Positions 49,857-60,113 of a stretch of DNA of 64,000 nucleotides are shown here, piece after piece; the first letter of the stretch is position 1; each line of letters begins with the position of its first letter. The DNA lies in NCBI RefSeq assembly GCF_010974825.1, contig NZ_JAAILA010000013.1, positions 186,001 through 250,000 on the forward strand, written 5' to 3'. The notes under the pieces were generated by a model that made no database searches, was not told the DNA's origin, and was given only the letters and a program-made list of their open reading frames with translations. This DNA comes from Aeromonas rivipollensis. GTDB lineage: Bacteria; Pseudomonadota; Gammaproteobacteria; Enterobacterales; Aeromonadaceae. The translations under genes and the position numbers were made by a program.

Positions 49857-51521
49857 TCAGGACTCCCAGATGATGGTCCTGGCACCGGACCAGCGCTCGC
49901 CTATGTCCGCGTATTTTTGCTCCAGCAGGTGGCGGCGGATCTTCATGGTGGGGGTCAGCACCCCGTTCTCGATGTTCCAGGGGCTCTTGACCACCAGGAT
50001 GCCGCGCAGGCGGGCATGGGATTCGAGCTGGCCGTTGACCCGGGTCAGGGCGGCCTCCAGCTGGGCGTCGACGGCCCCCCTGTCCCCCTTCATGGCGCTC
50101 TCGGCGAGCTGCACCAGGGCGACCGGTTGCGGCATGCCGTAACCGATGACGCACAGCTGCTCTATGATGGGCTCCTGCCCCAGCATCCCCTCGATGGGCA
50201 CAGGCGCCACGTACTTGCCCTTGGCTGTCTTGAACACATCCTTCATGCGGCCCGTGATGGTGAGGTAGCCCTCCCTGTCCAGCTTGCCCATGTCACCGGT
50301 GTGCAACCAGCCGTCGGCGTCGATGGCCTCGGCGCTGTGCTCGGGATCCTTGTAGTAGCCCAGCATCATGCCGTCACAGCGGCAGAGGATCTCCCCCTCG
50401 TCGGAGATCTTGAGGGTCACCCCGGGGCCCGCCTTGCCGACAGTCCCGATCTTGTCCGCCCGGAAGGGGTAGTTGAGGGTGGAGTAGGCGTGGTTCTCGG
50501 TCATGCCCCAGGCCTCGGTGATCTCGATGCCTATGCTGTGATACCACTCGAGCAGCGCCGGGGCCACCGGGGCCGAGCCACAGCCCAGCACCCGCGCCTG
50601 ATCCAGCCCCAGCCCCTTTTGCAGCTTGCTCTTGATGAGACCCGAGATGAGCGGGATCTTGAGCAGCAGCGCCAGCTTCTTCTGGGGCAGCTTCTCGTGG
50701 ATCTTGATGCGGAACATGGCCCACAGCCGCGGCACCGAGATGAAGACGGTGGGTCGGCAGCGCTTGACGTCCTCGATGAAGGTATCGAGGGACTCGGGGA
50801 AGGCGATGGTGGCGCCGCTGAACAGGCTGCCGCCGTAGATGTAGACCCGCTCGGTGATGTGGGCCAGCGGCAGGTAGGAGAAGCCGCGATCCGCGGCCGT
50901 CAGGGAGACTGCCTCCACCAGCTTCTCGCAGGACCAGGCGTAGCGCTCCACGCTCAGCATGGCGCCCTTGGGCTTGCCGGTACTGCCCGAGGTGTAGACC
51001 AGGCTCAGCAGGGCATCCGGCGCCTGCACCGGGCTGTCCGGGATGGGGTCATGGGCATCGAGCAGCGCGTCCCACTGGTGGGCGGCCGGCATGGTGTCAT
51101 AGGGCAGCGCTATGCGCAGCAGATCCGCGGGCACCCCTGCCTCCTGGCTCTTCCAGTCGTCCAGCTTGCCGACGAAGATGGCCTTGGCCTCGCTGTGGCG
51201 CAGTACGTATTCGATGGTGTCGACGTTGGCGGTCGGGTAGATGGGCACGCTCACGTACTGCCCCATCTGCATGGCGAGATCGGCGATGAACCACTCTGCG
51301 CAATTCTTGGAGAGCAGCGCTACCTTGTCCCCCGGGACCAGCCCCAGGGCACGCAGTGCCGTCACCATGCGGCGCGCCTCGTCGGCGACCTCACCCCAGG
51401 TGAAGTCGACGTATTCGCGGTTGATGGTCTGGCGAAGATAGATCCGGTCGGGACACTGCCGCTCCCAGTGATAGAGCATCTCGAGCGGCAGTTTGGTGGC
51501 AATGCGTGAGGTGGAGGCCAT
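49857..51521 (-). CDS. AMP-forming long-chain acyl-CoA synthetase (FadD15-like)
   Basis: 554 aa. ANL-family motifs: LLSLVYTSGSTGKPKGAMLS (P-loop), YLPLAHITERVY, AWGMTENHAYSTL, GWLHTGDMGKLDREGYLTIT and the hinge GRMKDVFKTAKGKYVAP with the catalytic Lys region near. The group with SYLPLAHI and ENGVLTPTMKIRR is the bacterial long-chain synthetase type. Activates fatty acids to acyl-CoA. Monocistronic here. Physiological chain length is not evident. Confidence 0.88.
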   Translation of the reverse strand: MASTSRIATKLPLEMLYHWERQCPDRIYLRQTINREYVDFTWGEVADEARRMVTALRALGLVPGDKVALLSKNCAEWFIADLAMQMGQYVSVPIYPTANVDTIEYVLRHSEAKAIFVGKLDDWKSQEAGVPADLLRIALPYDTMPAAHQWDALLDAHDPIPDSPVQAPDALLSLVYTSGSTGKPKGAMLSVERYAWSCEKLVEAVSLTAADRGFSYLPLAHITERVYIYGGSLFSGATIAFPESLDTFIEDVKRCRPTVFISVPRLWAMFRIKIHEKLPQKKLALLLKIPLISGLIKSKLQKGLGLDQARVLGCGSAPVAPALLEWYHSIGIEITEAWGMTENHAYSTLNYPFRADKIGTVGKAGPGVTLKISDEGEILCRCDGMMLGYYKDPEHSAEAIDADGWLHTGDMGKLDREGYLTITGRMKDVFKTAKGKYVAPVPIEGMLGQEPIIEQLCVIGYGMPQPVALVQLAESAMKGDRGAVDAQLEAALTRVNGQLESHARLRGILVVKSPWNIENGVLTPTMKIRRHLLEQKYADIGERWSGARTIIWES

Positions 51522-51620
51522 AGTTTAATCCCTGAAACAAAAGGCGAGCCTCATTATTAACCTTTTGATAACACTCAGGGAAGCAGATTACTTAAACTTC
51601 TGTTTGAATTGCGAATGGGA

Positions 51621-51899
51621 TCAAGCTTCCGCCTGCTGCTGCAGCCGCTTCCACATCTCCTGTACCAGCACCTCATCCTGCTCGGAGAGCTCCCCCTGCA
51701 AGATGGCCTCGTTCAGGCTGCGCAGCACATAGCTCTTTACGTCCCGCACCAGCGTCTTGCCCTCCAGCTCGGCGCGCGCCACCGCGAGCGAGATATGACC
51801 CCGCAGGTAGCCGCCCGCAAACAGTTCGTCCTCGCTGGCCGTGGCGACCATGGCGTCGATCAGTCCCAACAACTTGTGTTCAAAATCGTGAATCGTCAT
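51621..51899 (-). CDS. yfcL: YfcL family protein
   Basis: 92 aa. MTIHDFEHKLLGLIDAMVAT, ASEDELFAGGYLRGHISLAV and AILQGELSEQDEVLVQEMW align with E. coli YfcL as I remember it. Small helical cytoplasmic protein of unknown function. GAGG lies nine bases before ATG. Confidence 0.88.
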   Translation of the reverse strand: MTIHDFEHKLLGLIDAMVATASEDELFAGGYLRGHISLAVARAELEGKTLVRDVKSYVLRSLNEAILQGELSEQDEVLVQEMWKRLQQQAEA

Positions 51900-52007
51900 T
51901 TAACGCAGCCTCATTTCCGGGATTGCCGGCAAAAAATTCGGGGGAGTGGAACCGCGATCTTGTTGATCGCGGCTCTCTGGCGCCAGGCCAGCCGCATCCT
52001 TGATGTC

Positions 52008-53123
52008 CTATTCCGGGTTGGCCACCGGGTAGATGACCTGATCCTTGTATCCCGTGGTTATGCGCAGATAACCACGTAACGACCGGTTCAGTGCCGGGTC
52101 ATCGGTATCCACCAGCAGCGGACGACCCTCGAGGGCCGCCAGCTTGGACTTGGTGGCGAGCACCTGAATATGGTCTCGCCCGACGGCCCGGATCACCTCT
52201 GGACTCAGTTGCTGATTTCCGCGCCCGAACAGATGTCCCTGACCACCGATCAGGGTAATGATCAGGCGGCAGCGACGACCGCGGATCCGGGTCAGGATCT
52301 CGGCGGCGCTGAGATCCTGCCCGATAAGTTGGCCATTTTCCACCAGATCCACACCGAGCAAGGTATTTTCCAGACCCAGCTCTGCCATGCAGGCGGCCAC
52401 TGTGCTCCCCGACCCCATCAGATAGAGGGTGTCAGGCTCCATCTGCTCGACCACGCCGGCGGCGAGATCCGCCAGCACCAGCTCCTCGGACTCCCGCCCG
52501 CCCTGCTTGACCGCCTGGACGTAACGCAGATCCCCGGGCACCAGCAGCTGGCCGTAGTGGCGGGCGCGCACCTTGCCCGCCCGAAACGCCTCTTCGTCGA
52601 TGTCCATCACCTCGGCATCCACCAGGCTCAGCAGCTCCCCTGCTATCATCCGCGCCGCCACCCGGCCGCTCGCCGTCGGGGTCACGCCGTAGACCCCGGA
52701 GTGGATCTTGCACCCCGCCGGGATGCCGAGCACATGGCAGGACTCCCCCACAGCCGCGCAGATGTCCCGGGCTGTGCCATCCCCACCGGCAAAGAGCAGC
52801 AGATCCACCCCGGCTTCGCGCAGGGCCAGGGCGGCGGCCCGGGTATCCTCGGCGCACGTCTGGGCCCCGGCGGGCTGGTAGAGGATGCGGTGAGGCAAAT
52901 GCAGCTCGGCGGCGAGCGTCTCCCCCATCTCTCCCGCCACCGTCAGCAGCTCGAACTGGTCTGTGAGCGAGCACAGGGGCAGCAGGGCCTGACGGGCCCG
53001 CTCCCGGGCCTTGGGCATGGCGCCCCGCGCCAGCGCCTCGGCCACCATGCCGTCGCTGCCCTTGAGACCGACCGCACCGCCAATGCCGGCGATGGGGTTG
53101 ATGATGAGCCCTAATCGAAACAT
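52008..53123 (-). CDS. ATP-NAD kinase family protein
   Basis: 371 aa, longer than NadK (292). Motif LLLFAGGDGTARDI is the GGDGT nucleotide site; MFRLGLIINPIAGIGGAVGL and the Gly-rich GIPAGCKIHSGVYG fit the COG3199-type ATP-NAD/AcoX branch. Start at 53123 is chosen for GGGAGG before it. A second kinase besides canonical NadK; substrate unknown. Confidence 0.8.
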   Translation of the reverse strand: MFRLGLIINPIAGIGGAVGLKGSDGMVAEALARGAMPKARERARQALLPLCSLTDQFELLTVAGEMGETLAAELHLPHRILYQPAGAQTCAEDTRAAALALREAGVDLLLFAGGDGTARDICAAVGESCHVLGIPAGCKIHSGVYGVTPTASGRVAARMIAGELLSLVDAEVMDIDEEAFRAGKVRARHYGQLLVPGDLRYVQAVKQGGRESEELVLADLAAGVVEQMEPDTLYLMGSGSTVAACMAELGLENTLLGVDLVENGQLIGQDLSAAEILTRIRGRRCRLIITLIGGQGHLFGRGNQQLSPEVIRAVGRDHIQVLATKSKLAALEGRPLLVDTDDPALNRSLRGYLRITTGYKDQVIYPVANPE

Positions 53124-53232
53124 GTTTTCCTCCCGTTGGATGGCTGCCATTTTTATCTTTTCGCGCTACTGGGACAAGCCATAACCCCCTGCTAGAATGC
53201 GCTGCTTCAAATTATTCAACCAAGGTTCAATC

Positions 53233-53955
53233 ATGCTGGAATGGATTGCTGACCCCTCAGCCTGGGTGGCGCTCGCCACCCTGACCCTGCTCGAGATCGT
53301 GCTGGGCATCGACAACATCATCTTTATCTCCATCCTGGTGGGGCGACTGCCGGAGGCTCAGCGCCAGAAGGCGCGGATCCTCGGGCTGGGGCTTGCCATG
53401 GGCACCCGCATCCTGCTGCTGCTCTCCCTGGCCTGGGTGATGCGCCTCACCGAGCCGCTGTTCAGCATGCTGGATGAAGCCATCTCGGGCCGGGATCTCA
53501 TCCTGCTGGTGGGGGGCCTGTTCCTCATCGCCAAGAGTACCCACGAGATCCACCAGAGCCTAGAGGGCGCCGCCGAAGAGCCCGGCATGGTGAGCAAGAC
53601 CGCCGGCTTCATGTCGACACTGGTGCAGATCGCCATCCTCGACATCATCTTCAGCCTGGATTCCGTCATCACAGCGGTCGGCATGGCGGATCACGTGCCC
53701 GTCATGGTGCTGGCCATCATGATCGCCGTCGGCGTCATGATGTTTGCCGCCAAGGCCATAGGTGACTTCGTCGACGAGCACCCCACCATCAAGATGCTGG
53801 CGCTCGCCTTCCTGATCCTGGTCGGGGTCGCCCTGGTCGGCGAGGGGCTGGACATGCACATTCCGAAGGGTTACATCTACTTCGCCATGGCCTTCTCGCT
53901 GGTGGTGGAGATGATCAACATCCGCCTGCGCGGTCATCAGGAGCGGGCCAAGTAA
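53233..53955 (+). CDS. ygdQ: TerC-family membrane protein (YgdQ-like)
   Basis: 240 aa with about seven membrane segments. TLLEIVLGIDNIIFISILV and AILDIIFSLDSVITAVGM, with paired acidic residues, are the TerC signatures. ATG 53233 is preferred to 53197 since it begins the conserved LEWIADPSAW. Proteins of this family are linked to metal (Mn) efflux associated with secretion. Divergent from the NAD kinase gene. Confidence 0.85.
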   Translation: MLEWIADPSAWVALATLTLLEIVLGIDNIIFISILVGRLPEAQRQKARILGLGLAMGTRILLLLSLAWVMRLTEPLFSMLDEAISGRDLILLVGGLFLIAKSTHEIHQSLEGAAEEPGMVSKTAGFMSTLVQIAILDIIFSLDSVITAVGMADHVPVMVLAIMIAVGVMMFAAKAIGDFVDEHPTIKMLALAFLILVGVALVGEGLDMHIPKGYIYFAMAFSLVVEMINIRLRGHQERAK

Positions 53956-53973
53956 GCCCCTCTTTGAGCCAAC

Positions 53974-54004
53974 AAAAAGCGCGACCCTGGGGTCGCGCTT
54001 TTTT
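53974..54004. terminator. Bidirectional terminator
   Basis: AAAAAGCGCGACCC / GGGTCGCGCTTTTTT with a two-base loop, between convergent genes. Confidence 0.92.
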
Positions 54005-54033
54005 ATTGCCGTGAGCGGGGCATCCCCCCGGCC

Positions 54034-55089
54034 TCAGAGTGCATTGCGGGTGGCGACGGCATCGGCCAGATTGCGCAGCAGCACCTCGGTATCGGCCCAG
54101 CCGATGCAGGCATCCGTGATGCTCTGACCGAAGGTGAGCTCGCACCCTTCCACCAGATCCTGACGGCCTTCCACCAGGTGGCTCTCCACCATGACGCCGA
54201 ACACCGCCTTGCTGCCGGCGCGCAGCTGACCGGCCACGTCCTCGGCCACCAGCATCTGGTTCTTGAACTGCTTGCTGCTGTTGGCGTGGCTGAAGTCGAT
54301 CATCACCTTCTGGGGCAGACCGGCCTTGTCCAGCCCCTTCACCACCTCATCCACGTGGGCGGCGCTGTAGTTCGGCTCGCGGCCACCGCGCAATATGATG
54401 TGACAATCCGGGTTGCCGGCGGTCGAGACGATGGCGGAGTGACCGTACTTGGTCACCGACAGGAAGTGGTGCGGGGCGCTGGCGGCGCCGATGGCATCGA
54501 TGGCCACCTTGATGGTGCCGTCGGTGCCGTTCTTGAAGCCCACCGGGCAGGAGAGACCTGAGGCCAGCTCGCGGTGCACCTGGGATTCGGTGGTGCGGGC
54601 CCCGATGGCGCCCCAGCTCATCAGATCCGCCACGTATTGCGGGGTGATCATGTCGAGGAACTCGGAGGCGGTCGGCAGCCCCATGTCGTTGAGATCCAGC
54701 AGCAGCTTGCGACCCAGGCGCAGGCCGTCGTTGATCTGGCAGCTGTTGTCGAGGTAAGGGTCGTTGATCAGCCCCTTCCAGCCCACTGTGGTGCGCGGCT
54801 TCTCGAAGTAGACCCGCATCACGATTTCCAGCTGGCCCTTGAGCTCGTCGCGCAAGGTCTTGAGGCGTTTGCCGTATTCCAGCGCGGCCACGGGATCGTG
54901 GATGGAGCAGGGACCGATCACCACCAGCAGGCGCTGATCTTCACCGGCCAGGATCTGATGGATGGCCTGACGGGATTCAAACACTGTATTTGATGCGGTC
55001 TCGGTCGCCGGAAACTTCTCAAGCACCGCAACCGGGGGCAATAACTCTTTGATTTCACTGATACGAACGTCGTCGGTTTGATGCTGCAT
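54034..55089 (-). CDS. aroG: DAHP synthase (AroG type)
   Basis: 351 aa (E. coli AroG 350). DDVRISEIKELLPPVAVLEK and FPATETASNTVFESRQAIHQ, then VIGPCSIHDP, NDPYLDNSCQINDGLRLGRK, GARTTESQVHRELASGLS and DFSHANSSKQ are the class I DAHP synthase motifs. ATG 55089 gives the right length; longer starts up to 55206 would run into the leader. First step of aromatic synthesis; aroA lies next, giving two shikimate genes side by side. Phe-sensitive isoenzyme by similarity. Confidence 0.9.
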   Translation of the reverse strand: MQHQTDDVRISEIKELLPPVAVLEKFPATETASNTVFESRQAIHQILAGEDQRLLVVIGPCSIHDPVAALEYGKRLKTLRDELKGQLEIVMRVYFEKPRTTVGWKGLINDPYLDNSCQINDGLRLGRKLLLDLNDMGLPTASEFLDMITPQYVADLMSWGAIGARTTESQVHRELASGLSCPVGFKNGTDGTIKVAIDAIGAASAPHHFLSVTKYGHSAIVSTAGNPDCHIILRGGREPNYSAAHVDEVVKGLDKAGLPQKVMIDFSHANSSKQFKNQMLVAEDVAGQLRAGSKAVFGVMVESHLVEGRQDLVEGCELTFGQSITDACIGWADTEVLLRNLADAVATRNAL

Positions 55090-55268
55090 GACCAAGTTTC
55101 CTGCTAAATGACTGCGATGAAGAAACTTCAATCTAGCCCGCGACCGGGACGGTGTAAATAGAAAATTACATTCTTCTACAAGGAATTTTATCTGCGCACC
55201 TTGCAAGTTTGGATAATGCTGCTAAGGGCGTTGGCAAACCGGGGGAGAAGACGGGAGACAGAAACGAA

Positions 55269-55291
55269 CGGGCCCGCACAAGGCGGGCCCG
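55269..55291 (-). terminator. Hairpin downstream of aroA
   Basis: CGGGCCCGC-loop-GCGGGCCCG, followed on the minus strand by TTCGTTTC. Probable terminator with a mediocre U-tract. The rest of 55090-55297 is the promoter region of aroG. Confidence 0.6.
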
Positions 55292-55297
55292 ACGGAC

Positions 55298-56578
55298 TTA
55301 AGCCTGGCTGATGCTGGCCAGCTTGGTGAAGTAGTCCGGGAAGGTCTTGGAGGTACAACCCGGATCATTGATGGTGACCGCGGTATCGGACAGCGCCACC
55401 AGGGAGAAGCACATGGCGATGCGGTGATCGTTGTAGGTATCGATCTCGGCGTGCTTGAGCTGCTCCGGCGGAGTGACGGCGATGAAGTCATGCCCCTCCT
55501 CCACTTCGACGCCCAGCTTGCGCAGCTCGGTCGCCATGGCGTGCAGGCGATCCGTCTCCTTCACCCGCCAGTTGTAGATGTTGCGAATGGCGGTGGGCCC
55601 CTTCGCAAACAGCGCCGCGACGGCTATGGTCATGGCCGCATCCGGGATGTGGTTCATGTCCATGTCGACGCCGTGCAGGGGGGCCTGCTCGGCCTCGATG
55701 AAGTCGTCACCCCAGGTGATGCGGGCGCCCATCTTCTCCAGCACGTCGGCGAAGTGGATATCCCCCTGGATGCTGTGCTTGCCGATGCCGGTGACCCGCA
55801 CCTTGCCCTTGATGGCGCCCGCCGCGAGGAAGTAGGAGGCGCTGGAGGCATCCCCTTCCACCAGGAAGTCACCGGGGCTGACATAGGTCTGGTTGCCCTT
55901 GATGTAGAACACCTTGTAGTCGTCGTGCTCGATGACCACACCAAACTGCTTCATGATGTGCAGCGTGATGTCGATGTAGGGCTTGGAGACCAGCTCCCCC
56001 TTGATGTGGATGCGGGTGTCGCCAGCCGCCATGGGGGCCGCCATCAAAAACGCCGTCAGGAACTGGCTGGAGACGGAGCCGTCGACGTGCACGTCGCCGC
56101 CCCACAGACCCTTGGCATCCACCACCAGGGGCGGATAGCCATCTTTTTTCAGGTACTGGATATGGGCACCCGCTTCTCGCAGGGCATCCACCAGGTGACC
56201 GATGGGACGCTCTTCCATGCGCGGCTCGCCCCCCAGCATGTACTCACCGGAGCCCAGACAGAGCGCGGCACAGAGCGGGCGCATGGCGGTGCCGGCGTTG
56301 CCGAGGAAGAGGTTGACCGGTGCCGATACCGCAAAGCTGCGACCCAGGCCATGCACGGTGCACTCGGTCTTGTCGGCGGAGAGCTTGTACTTGACCCCGA
56401 GCTGGGTCAGCGCCGCCAGCATGTGGCGGATGTCATCGCTGTCGAGCAGGTTGGTCAGCCGGGTAGTGCCCCGTGCCAGGGCTGCCAGCAGCAGGGCACG
56501 GTTAGAGACACTTTTGGAGCCAGGCAGATTGACCACCCCGGCCACGCTAGAAATGGGTTCCAAACGCAACGAATTCAT
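55298..56578 (-). CDS. aroA: EPSP synthase
   Basis: 426 aa (E. coli 427). [40 protein letters not shown] (PEP-binding, with Gly-96 and Pro-101 equivalents intact), [32 protein letters not shown] and [14 protein letters not shown] are all present. ATG 56578 by homology. Makes EPSP from shikimate-3-phosphate and PEP. Downstream of serC, as in E. coli. Confidence 0.95.
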   Translation of the reverse strand: MNSLRLEPISSVAGVVNLPGSKSVSNRALLLAALARGTTRLTNLLDSDDIRHMLAALTQLGVKYKLSADKTECTVHGLGRSFAVSAPVNLFLGNAGTAMRPLCAALCLGSGEYMLGGEPRMEERPIGHLVDALREAGAHIQYLKKDGYPPLVVDAKGLWGGDVHVDGSVSSQFLTAFLMAAPMAAGDTRIHIKGELVSKPYIDITLHIMKQFGVVIEHDDYKVFYIKGNQTYVSPGDFLVEGDASSASYFLAAGAIKGKVRVTGIGKHSIQGDIHFADVLEKMGARITWGDDFIEAEQAPLHGVDMDMNHIPDAAMTIAVAALFAKGPTAIRNIYNWRVKETDRLHAMATELRKLGVEVEEGHDFIAVTPPEQLKHAEIDTYNDHRIAMCFSLVALSDTAVTINDPGCTSKTFPDYFTKLASISQA

Positions 56579-56694
56579 AGACTTCCTGTACAATCTCAAG
56601 TAAATCACCTGACCGGACGTTAACAGCCCGCGCCCCGCGCGGCAAGACCGTCTGTGGCACAAAACCGGAGCAGCCGGGCTGGCGGTCAGGATCT

Positions 56695-56727
56695 TCTGGA
56701 AAAACAGACGCCGGGGAGTCCCCGGCG
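56695..56727 (-). terminator. Hairpin in the serC-aroA gap
   Basis: CGCCGGGG-ACT-CCCCGGCG then TCTGTTTTT on the minus strand. It lies in the 310-bp gap 56579-56888, which otherwise shows no gene. It probably ends or attenuates serC transcripts, leaving aroA partly independent. Confidence 0.65.
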
Positions 56728-56888
56728 CCTTGCATCAACGGCAATACCCTGGCTGTTCACGCTCTGTCGCGAGAGGTCGTCAGCAAGGTGAAGCGCAGCA
56801 CAGGAACCGGAGTTGATACCCATCAATGAGGTTCCGCGCAGCACATAAGCCTTGATCACGGCGTCGCAGCCAGCGCGTGAGCGGCGGC

Positions 56889-57977
56889 TCAACCGTGGCG
56901 CTTGGCAAAACCATCCATAAAGCTGACCAGCGCCTTGACCCCTTCCAGCGGCATGGCGTTGTAGAGGCTGGCACGCATGCCGCCGACGATGCGGTGCCCC
57001 TTGAGCGCCAGCAGACCGGCCGCTTCCGACTCCCCCAGGAACTGCTTGTCCAGGGCCTCGTTTTTCAGCTGGAAGGGCACGTTCATGCGGGAGCGGCAGG
57101 CCACGTCCACCTTGTTGCCGTAGAAGCTGGAGTCGTCGAGGTAGCCGTAGAGGAAGTCGGCCTTCGCCTTGTTGCGCGCCTCCATCGCCTCCAGCCCGCC
57201 CTGTTCTTTGAGCCACTCGAACACCAAGCCGGCCAGATACCAGGCGTAGGTGGGGGGAGTGTTGAACATGGAATCGTTCTTGGCGGTGAGCTGGTAATCA
57301 AAGATCGAGGGCACGTCGGCTCTCGCCTGGTTCAGCAGGTCGTCCCGCACTATGGCGATAGCCAGACCGGACGGCCCAATGTTCTTCTGAGCGCCGGCGT
57401 AGAGGATGCCGAAGCGGCTCACGTCGAGGGGACGGGAGAGGATGGTGGAGGAGAGATCCGCCACCAGGGGCACAGGGCCGGTGGCCGGGATGTCGAACAT
57501 CTCTATGCCGTCGATGGTTTCGTTCGGGCAGTAGTGCACATAGGCCGCATCGGCGCGAAACGCCGGGGTCGGCAGCAGGTGGCTTATCCCCTGCGCGTTC
57601 TTCGCCACCCCCTGGAAGGTCTGGATGTCCCCGTATTTCTGGGCCTCATCCACGGCGCTCTGGGCCCAGACGCCGGTCAGCAGGTAATCGGCCTTTTTAT
57701 TGGCGCCGCCGAGCAGGTTCATGGGCACGGCAGAGAACTGGCCGCGACCGCCGCCGTGCATGAACAACACCTTGTAGTTGTCCGGCACCGCCAGCAGATC
57801 CCGCAAATCGGCTTCGGCCTTCTCGGCGACCGCCATATAGGGCTTGCCGCGATGGGAGAGCTCCATGACCGAGGCTCCCAGCCCCTGGAAATTACAAAAT
57901 TCGCGCTGGGCGCGCTCCATGACTTCAACCGGCAACATGGCGGGGCCGGCGCAGAAGTTGTAAATCTGTTTGCTCAT
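56889..57977 (-). CDS. serC: Phosphoserine aminotransferase
   Basis: 362 aa, same as E. coli. [20 protein letters not shown] start, the [19 protein letters not shown] region, [20 protein letters not shown] and [16 protein letters not shown] with the PLP lysine. ATG 57977 by homology with GGAAAG upstream. Acts in serine and pyridoxal phosphate synthesis. The gap to etfA (57978-58201) holds its promoter region and no gene. Confidence 0.95.
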   Translation of the reverse strand: MSKQIYNFCAGPAMLPVEVMERAQREFCNFQGLGASVMELSHRGKPYMAVAEKAEADLRDLLAVPDNYKVLFMHGGGRGQFSAVPMNLLGGANKKADYLLTGVWAQSAVDEAQKYGDIQTFQGVAKNAQGISHLLPTPAFRADAAYVHYCPNETIDGIEMFDIPATGPVPLVADLSSTILSRPLDVSRFGILYAGAQKNIGPSGLAIAIVRDDLLNQARADVPSIFDYQLTAKNDSMFNTPPTYAWYLAGLVFEWLKEQGGLEAMEARNKAKADFLYGYLDDSSFYGNKVDVACRSRMNVPFQLKNEALDKQFLGESEAAGLLALKGHRIVGGMRASLYNAMPLEGVKALVSFMDGFAKRHG

Positions 57978-58201
57978 GACGCTTTCCGTGAATGGATGAG
58001 AGTGATCGATGACTTGAATGTTTTTACACGACAGGCCCCCGTGGGGGCAAAGGCTTTTTGGGATCTGGCGCAACCTTTTGCCCCCATGGCCGACGCCGAC
58101 ACTATGGAAAAAGCCCTGAACGGGCCAGGGCTTGCAGAGAACATGCATGGAAACGGGGGCGAGACAGCACAGAAGGCTTTCTGTGCCCCTTTTTGGCAAA
58201 T

Positions 58202-59131
58202 TTACAGCTTGGCGGTGAGCTCGGGCAGCAGGGTGAAGAGATCCCCCACCAACCCGTAGTCCGCCACCTGGAAGATGGGGGCTTCCGGGTCCTTGTTGAT
58301 GGCGACTATCACCTTGGACTCCTTCATCCCCGCCAGATGCTGAATGGCACCCGAGATGCCGATAGCGATGTAGAGCTCGGGGGCCACTATCTTGCCGGTC
58401 TGGCCCACCTGCAGATCGTTGGCGACAAAGCCCGCATCCACTGCGGCCCGCGAGGCCCCGACCGCGGCCCCCAGCTTGTCGGCCAGGGCGTCAATCAGTG
58501 CAAACTGCTCTTTCGATCCGAGCGCCCGCCCGCCTGAGACCACCACCCGCGCCGCGCCAAGCTCAGGCCGTGCGGATCGCACCGCGCGCCGCTCGATGAG
58601 CCGGGTCCGGCAGGCCAGCTCGGGGACGGGAAGGTGCTCGACCCTGGCCTCAGCCCCCCCGCTCTCGGCGCAAGGGAAGGCCGATGCCCGTATGCTGAGC
58701 ACCTTGACGGGCGCCGTGCTCGCCACCCGGGCAATGGCGTTGCCCGCATAGAGGGGGCGCAGGAAGGTGTCGGGCCCCTCAATGTCCGTCACGTCTGAGA
58801 TCATCTCCACCCCCAGCCTGGCCGCCACCCGTGGCAGCAGATCCTTGCCGTGGCTGCTCGCCGCCATCAGGCAGTGCTGATAATCCCGCACCACGGGGGC
58901 CAGCAGCCGATCGATACCGTCATTGAGCCCTTCCGCCAGCATGGGGTGTTCGGCCAGCAGCACCCGGGTGACTCCCTGCAAGGAGGCCGCCTGCTCCCCC
59001 GCCTCCGCCAGCCCCTGACCCAGCAGCAGCAGGTGGACCTCGGCGCTGATCCGGGTCGCCGCCGTGACCAGACGGGCGGCGCTGTCCGCCAGCTGGCCCT
59101 GATGATGTTCGGCAATAATGAGTACGCTCAT
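58202..59131 (-). CDS. etfA: Electron transfer flavoprotein alpha subunit
   Basis: 309 aa. [20 protein letters not shown] at the N-terminus and the FAD domain with [52 protein letters not shown] and [23 protein letters not shown] 59131 by homology. With EtfB it collects electrons from acyl-CoA and related dehydrogenases and passes them to EtfQO. It follows etfB by 103 bases, an unusually long gap for this pair. Confidence 0.93.
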   Translation of the reverse strand: MSVLIIAEHHQGQLADSAARLVTAATRISAEVHLLLLGQGLAEAGEQAASLQGVTRVLLAEHPMLAEGLNDGIDRLLAPVVRDYQHCLMAASSHGKDLLPRVAARLGVEMISDVTDIEGPDTFLRPLYAGNAIARVASTAPVKVLSIRASAFPCAESGGAEARVEHLPVPELACRTRLIERRAVRSARPELGAARVVVSGGRALGSKEQFALIDALADKLGAAVGASRAAVDAGFVANDLQVGQTGKIVAPELYIAIGISGAIQHLAGMKESKVIVAINKDPEAPIFQVADYGLVGDLFTLLPELTAKL

Positions 59132-59234
59132 GGCAGCACCTTGAAGTCGTCCGTTGTTGTTCCTGTCTGTTCGCCAACGCACCCGCTGGCGGCAGCCGGC
59201 CGGCCCGCGGGATAGGCCGTGACCCTGCATGTGC

Positions 59235-59987
59235 TCATGGGATCACCTTGGCTTCGTTCTTGAGCCTGTCCAGCAGCTCGTCCACCGAGCCCACCCTGAT
59301 GCCGGCGCGCCGGGGGGCAGGCGCCATCACCCCGAGCAGCCGGGTCTGACCGGCGGGCTCGACCCCAAGGGCCGCAAAGGGGGCGCTCTCAATCGGCTTG
59401 CGCTTGGCCTTCATGATGTTGGGCAGCGAGGCGAAGCGGGGTTCGTTCAGGCGCAGGTCCACCGTCACCACGGCAGGCAGCCCCATGCCGAGGGTCTCGA
59501 GACCACCGTCTATCTCGCGGGTCACCTGCAGCTCCCCCTCCACCAGCTTGATGGCGGAGGCGAAGGTGGCGAGCGGCCAGTCGCAGAGGGCCGAGAGCAT
59601 CTGGCCGACCTGGTTGTTGTCGGAATCGATGGACTGCTTGCCGAGCAGCACCAGGCTGGGCTGCTCCCGCTCGCACACCTTTTGCAGGGCGCGAGCCACT
59701 GTGAGCGGGGTCAGGGTCTCGTCGGTGACATAGTGCAGGGCCCTATCCGCCCCCAGCGCCAGGGCATGGCGCAGCTGCTCGGCCGCCGCCTCCGGGCCCA
59801 GGGTCACCACCACCAGCTCGGTGGCCACCCCGGCTTCGCGCAGCCTCACTCCCTCCTCCACCGCGATCTCACAAAACGGGTTGATGCCCATCTTCACATT
59901 GGCGAGCTCCACATCGGAGCCATCGCTCTTGACCCGGATCCTGACGTTGAAATCAACGACCCGTTTGACAGCGACCAGCAGCTTCAT
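59235..59987 (-). CDS. etfB: Electron transfer flavoprotein beta subunit
   Basis: 250 aa. MKLLVAVKRVVDFNVRIRVK, NPFCEIAVEEGVRLREAGVA, LLGKQSIDSDNNQVGQMLSA (AMP-binding) and a late LPNIMKAKRKPIE motif. ATG 59987 by homology. Divergent from etfQO, so the whole electron-transfer branch may share one control region. Confidence 0.94.
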   Translation of the reverse strand: MKLLVAVKRVVDFNVRIRVKSDGSDVELANVKMGINPFCEIAVEEGVRLREAGVATELVVVTLGPEAAAEQLRHALALGADRALHYVTDETLTPLTVARALQKVCEREQPSLVLLGKQSIDSDNNQVGQMLSALCDWPLATFASAIKLVEGELQVTREIDGGLETLGMGLPAVVTVDLRLNEPRFASLPNIMKAKRKPIESAPFAALGVEPAGQTRLLGVMAPAPRRAGIRVGSVDELLDRLKNEAKVIP

Positions 59988-60044
59988 GGCGGTCATCCCT
60001 CGTATCGGTTGAGTGAATCCATTTTGCACTCTCACACTTTTATG

Positions 60045-60074
60045 CTGACAAAATGGTTTACGTTTACGTAAACT
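60045..60074. promoter_or_regulatory. Operator inside the etfQO promoter spacer (MerR-type layout)
   Basis: CTGACA (60045-60050) and TAAACT (60069-60074) are 18 bases apart, and TTTACGTTTACGTAAAC (60057-60073) fills the spacer, with the perfect palindrome GTTTACGTAAAC at its end. Operators within long spacers are typical of MerR-family regulators. The word resembles the LiuR-type motif known for branched-chain and fatty-acid genes in proteobacteria; that identity is from memory. Confidence 0.5.
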
Positions 60075-60113
60075 ACCAGCACTACCCTAGGCCAAGTCGA
60101 GCGCAGAGGCAAG

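Noticed and set aside
49473-51509. 678-codon plus-strand frame and 48721-50154 minus frame
   Set aside because: They lie opposite the clear acyl-CoA synthetase and cdd genes and show no protein motif; high GC creates long empty frames.
56686-57216. Minus-strand 176-codon frame across the serC 3' end and gap
   Set aside because: Arg/Gly/Gln-rich out-of-frame reading of serC; no homology pattern.
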